DNA from: JASFJH01 sp050117725
GTDB taxonomy: Bacteria; Pseudomonadota; Gammaproteobacteria; AKS1
Direction: 5' to 3'
Assembly (NCBI GenBank): GCA_050117725.1
Contig: JASFME010000147.1
Span: forward strand, 1-5,851
DNA: 5,851 nucleotides
The notes beneath the pieces are model-generated. The model had not been told where the DNA came from, searched no databases, and worked only from the letters and a program-made list of their open reading frames with translations. Below, one piece after another: positions 4,679 through 5,851 of the stretch (its first letter is position 1; the number at the start of each line of letters is the position of its first letter). Position numbers and translations under genes: made by a program.

Positions 4679-5851
4679 ATGAAAAACATGAAGTTAGTCA
4701 GCATGATCGTGCTGTGCGGGGCGGCCCTGTTTGGCCAGTCCGTGGCAGCGCAGGTTCACGAATACCGGCTCGACAATGGCATGCAGGTGATCGTCAAGGA
4801 GGATCACCGCGCCCCCGTGGTCGTATCCCAGGTCTGGTACAAGGTCGGTTCGAGCTACGAGCACGGCGGCATCACCGGCATCTCGCACGTGCTCGAGCAC
4901 ATGATGTTCAAGGGCACGGACAAGCTCGGGCCGAACGAGTTTTCGCAGATCATCTCGGCCAACGGCGGCCGCGAGAACGCCTTCACCGGCCGCGACTACA
5001 CGGCCTACTTCCAGCGCCTGCACAAGGACCGCCTCGAGATCAGCTTCAAGCTCGAGGCGGATCGCATGCGCAACCTGACCCTGCCCGACGAGGAATTCAA
5101 GAAAGAGGTGCAGGTCGTCATGGAGGAGCGGCGGCTGCGCACCGAGGACAAGCCGACCGCGCTGACCTACGAGCGCTTCAACGCGACCGCCTTCCAGAAC
5201 AGTCCCTATCATCATCCCGTGATCGGCTGGATGGACGACCTGCAACACCTGCACAACGCCGATCTGCGCGCCTGGTACCGCAAATGGTACGCACCGAACA
5301 ACGCCACGCTCGTGGTCGCCGGTGACGTCGAGGCGGAGCGGGTGCTGAAGCTGGCAAAAAAACACTTCGGTCCGCTCAAGCCGTCCGACCTCGGCGAGCT
5401 GAAACCGCGCAAGGAGATCGCGCCGCTGGGCATGCGCCGCATCACCGTGAAGCGCCCGGCCGAAGTGCCGTACCTGATCATGGGTTACCGCGTGCCCGTG
5501 TTGCGCACCGCCGAACAGGAATGGGAGGCCTACGCGCTCGAGGTGCTGGCCGGGGTACTCGATGGCGGCAACAGCGCACGCCTGTCGCGCGAGGTTGTGC
5601 GCGGCAGCCAGATCGCCGTGTCGGCCGGCGCCGGTTACGGCCTGTATTCGCGCATCGATGACCAGTTCCTGCTCGACGGCAGCCCGGCGCAGGGCAAAAC
5701 CATCGAACAGGTCGAAGCGGCGCTGCGCGCCCAGATCCAGCGCCTGCACGACGAGCCGGTCAGCCAGGCCGAACTCGAGCGCATCAAGGCGCAGGTCGTG
5801 GCCGGCAAGGTGTACGAACTCGACTCGGTGTTCTACCAGGCCATGCAGATC
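4679..5851 (+). CDS. Exported M16-family zinc metalloprotease, partial (3' end beyond window)
   Basis: The frame stays open from the ATG at 4679 to the window edge, giving 391 residues of a family usually about 440-460 long in this single-unit form. It begins with a likely Sec signal peptide (two lysines, hydrophobic MKLVSMIVLCGAALFG, probable cleavage after SVAA near residue 24), so it should act in the periplasm. The inverted zinc motif HxxEH is HVLEH at 70-74: H70 and H74 bind zinc and E73 is the catalytic base. E150 in VVMEERR, 76 residues after H74, fits the third zinc ligand. NNATLVVAGDV (207-217) ends the first M16 domain; the second starts near 250 and includes LDGGNSARL (294-302). 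The substrate is unknown. Pseudomonas has a related protease gene next to ftsY, often followed by an inactive M16 partner. GGGAAG (4672-4677) is very close to the first ATG and 10 nt from the in-frame ATG at 4688, so the start may be three codons later. Confidence 0.93.
   Translation, partial: MKNMKLVSMIVLCGAALFGQSVAAQVHEYRLDNGMQVIVKEDHRAPVVVSQVWYKVGSSYEHGGITGISHVLEHMMFKGTDKLGPNEFSQIISANGGRENAFTGRDYTAYFQRLHKDRLEISFKLEADRMRNLTLPDEEFKKEVQVVMEERRLRTEDKPTALTYERFNATAFQNSPYHHPVIGWMDDLQHLHNADLRAWYRKWYAPNNATLVVAGDVEAERVLKLAKKHFGPLKPSDLGELKPRKEIAPLGMRRITVKRPAEVPYLIMGYRVPVLRTAEQEWEAYALEVLAGVLDGGNSARLSREVVRGSQIAVSAGAGYGLYSRIDDQFLLDGSPAQGKTIEQVEAALRAQIQRLHDEPVSQAELERIKAQVVAGKVYELDSVFYQAMQI

Noticed and set aside
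4694..5749. Minus-strand open frame of 351 residues opposite the M16 protease gene
   Set aside because: The plus strand has intact HxxEH zinc motifs and a signal peptide. The antisense frame is low-complexity, rich in V, L, H, R and A, and matches nothing recognisable.

Overview
This is chromosomal DNA of a GC-rich gammaproteobacterium. It carries the classic gammaproteobacterial block ftsY-ftsE-ftsX-rpoH on the minus strand, with an M16 zinc protease gene diverging from ftsY. As I recall, the Pseudomonas neighbourhood has the same arrangement. The CIRCE operator at rpoH implies an HrcA-containing lineage, which some gammaproteobacteria are. I cannot place it at genus level.

Layout from right to left, following transcription of the main cluster. 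At 4679-5851 (+) is the exported M16 peptidase, cut by the window edge. At 4555-4678 is a divergent intergenic region. At 3571-4554 (-) is ftsY, the SRP receptor. At 3432-3570 is a gap rich in inverted repeats. At 2754-3431 (-) is ftsE and at 1834-2757 (-) is ftsX, joined by an ATGA overlap. At 1653-1833 is a gap with a small hairpin and a good sigma70-type promoter. At 297-1652 (-) is a REC-REC-GGDEF diguanylate cyclase. At 177-296 is the rpoH control region. At 1-176 (-) is the first 58 codons of rpoH, the heat-shock sigma factor.

FtsY delivers ribosomes making membrane proteins to the translocon. FtsE and FtsX form the divisome ABC-type complex that controls septal peptidoglycan hydrolysis. 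RpoH directs the heat-shock response. The M16 protease probably acts in the cell envelope. The cyclase between ftsX and rpoH is not part of the canonical cluster and appears to have its own promoter.

The most notable signal is a near-perfect CIRCE operator (HrcA-binding site, 17 of 18 arm bases) lying across the apparent -35/-10 spacer of rpoH. It suggests that the HrcA repressor controls synthesis of the heat-shock sigma factor. The cyclase is also unusual: its first receiver lacks the phospho-acceptor aspartate, its second receiver looks intact, and the allosteric I-site arginine is missing. I saw no mobile element, tRNA, rRNA or CRISPR array, and no wholly new multigene system.
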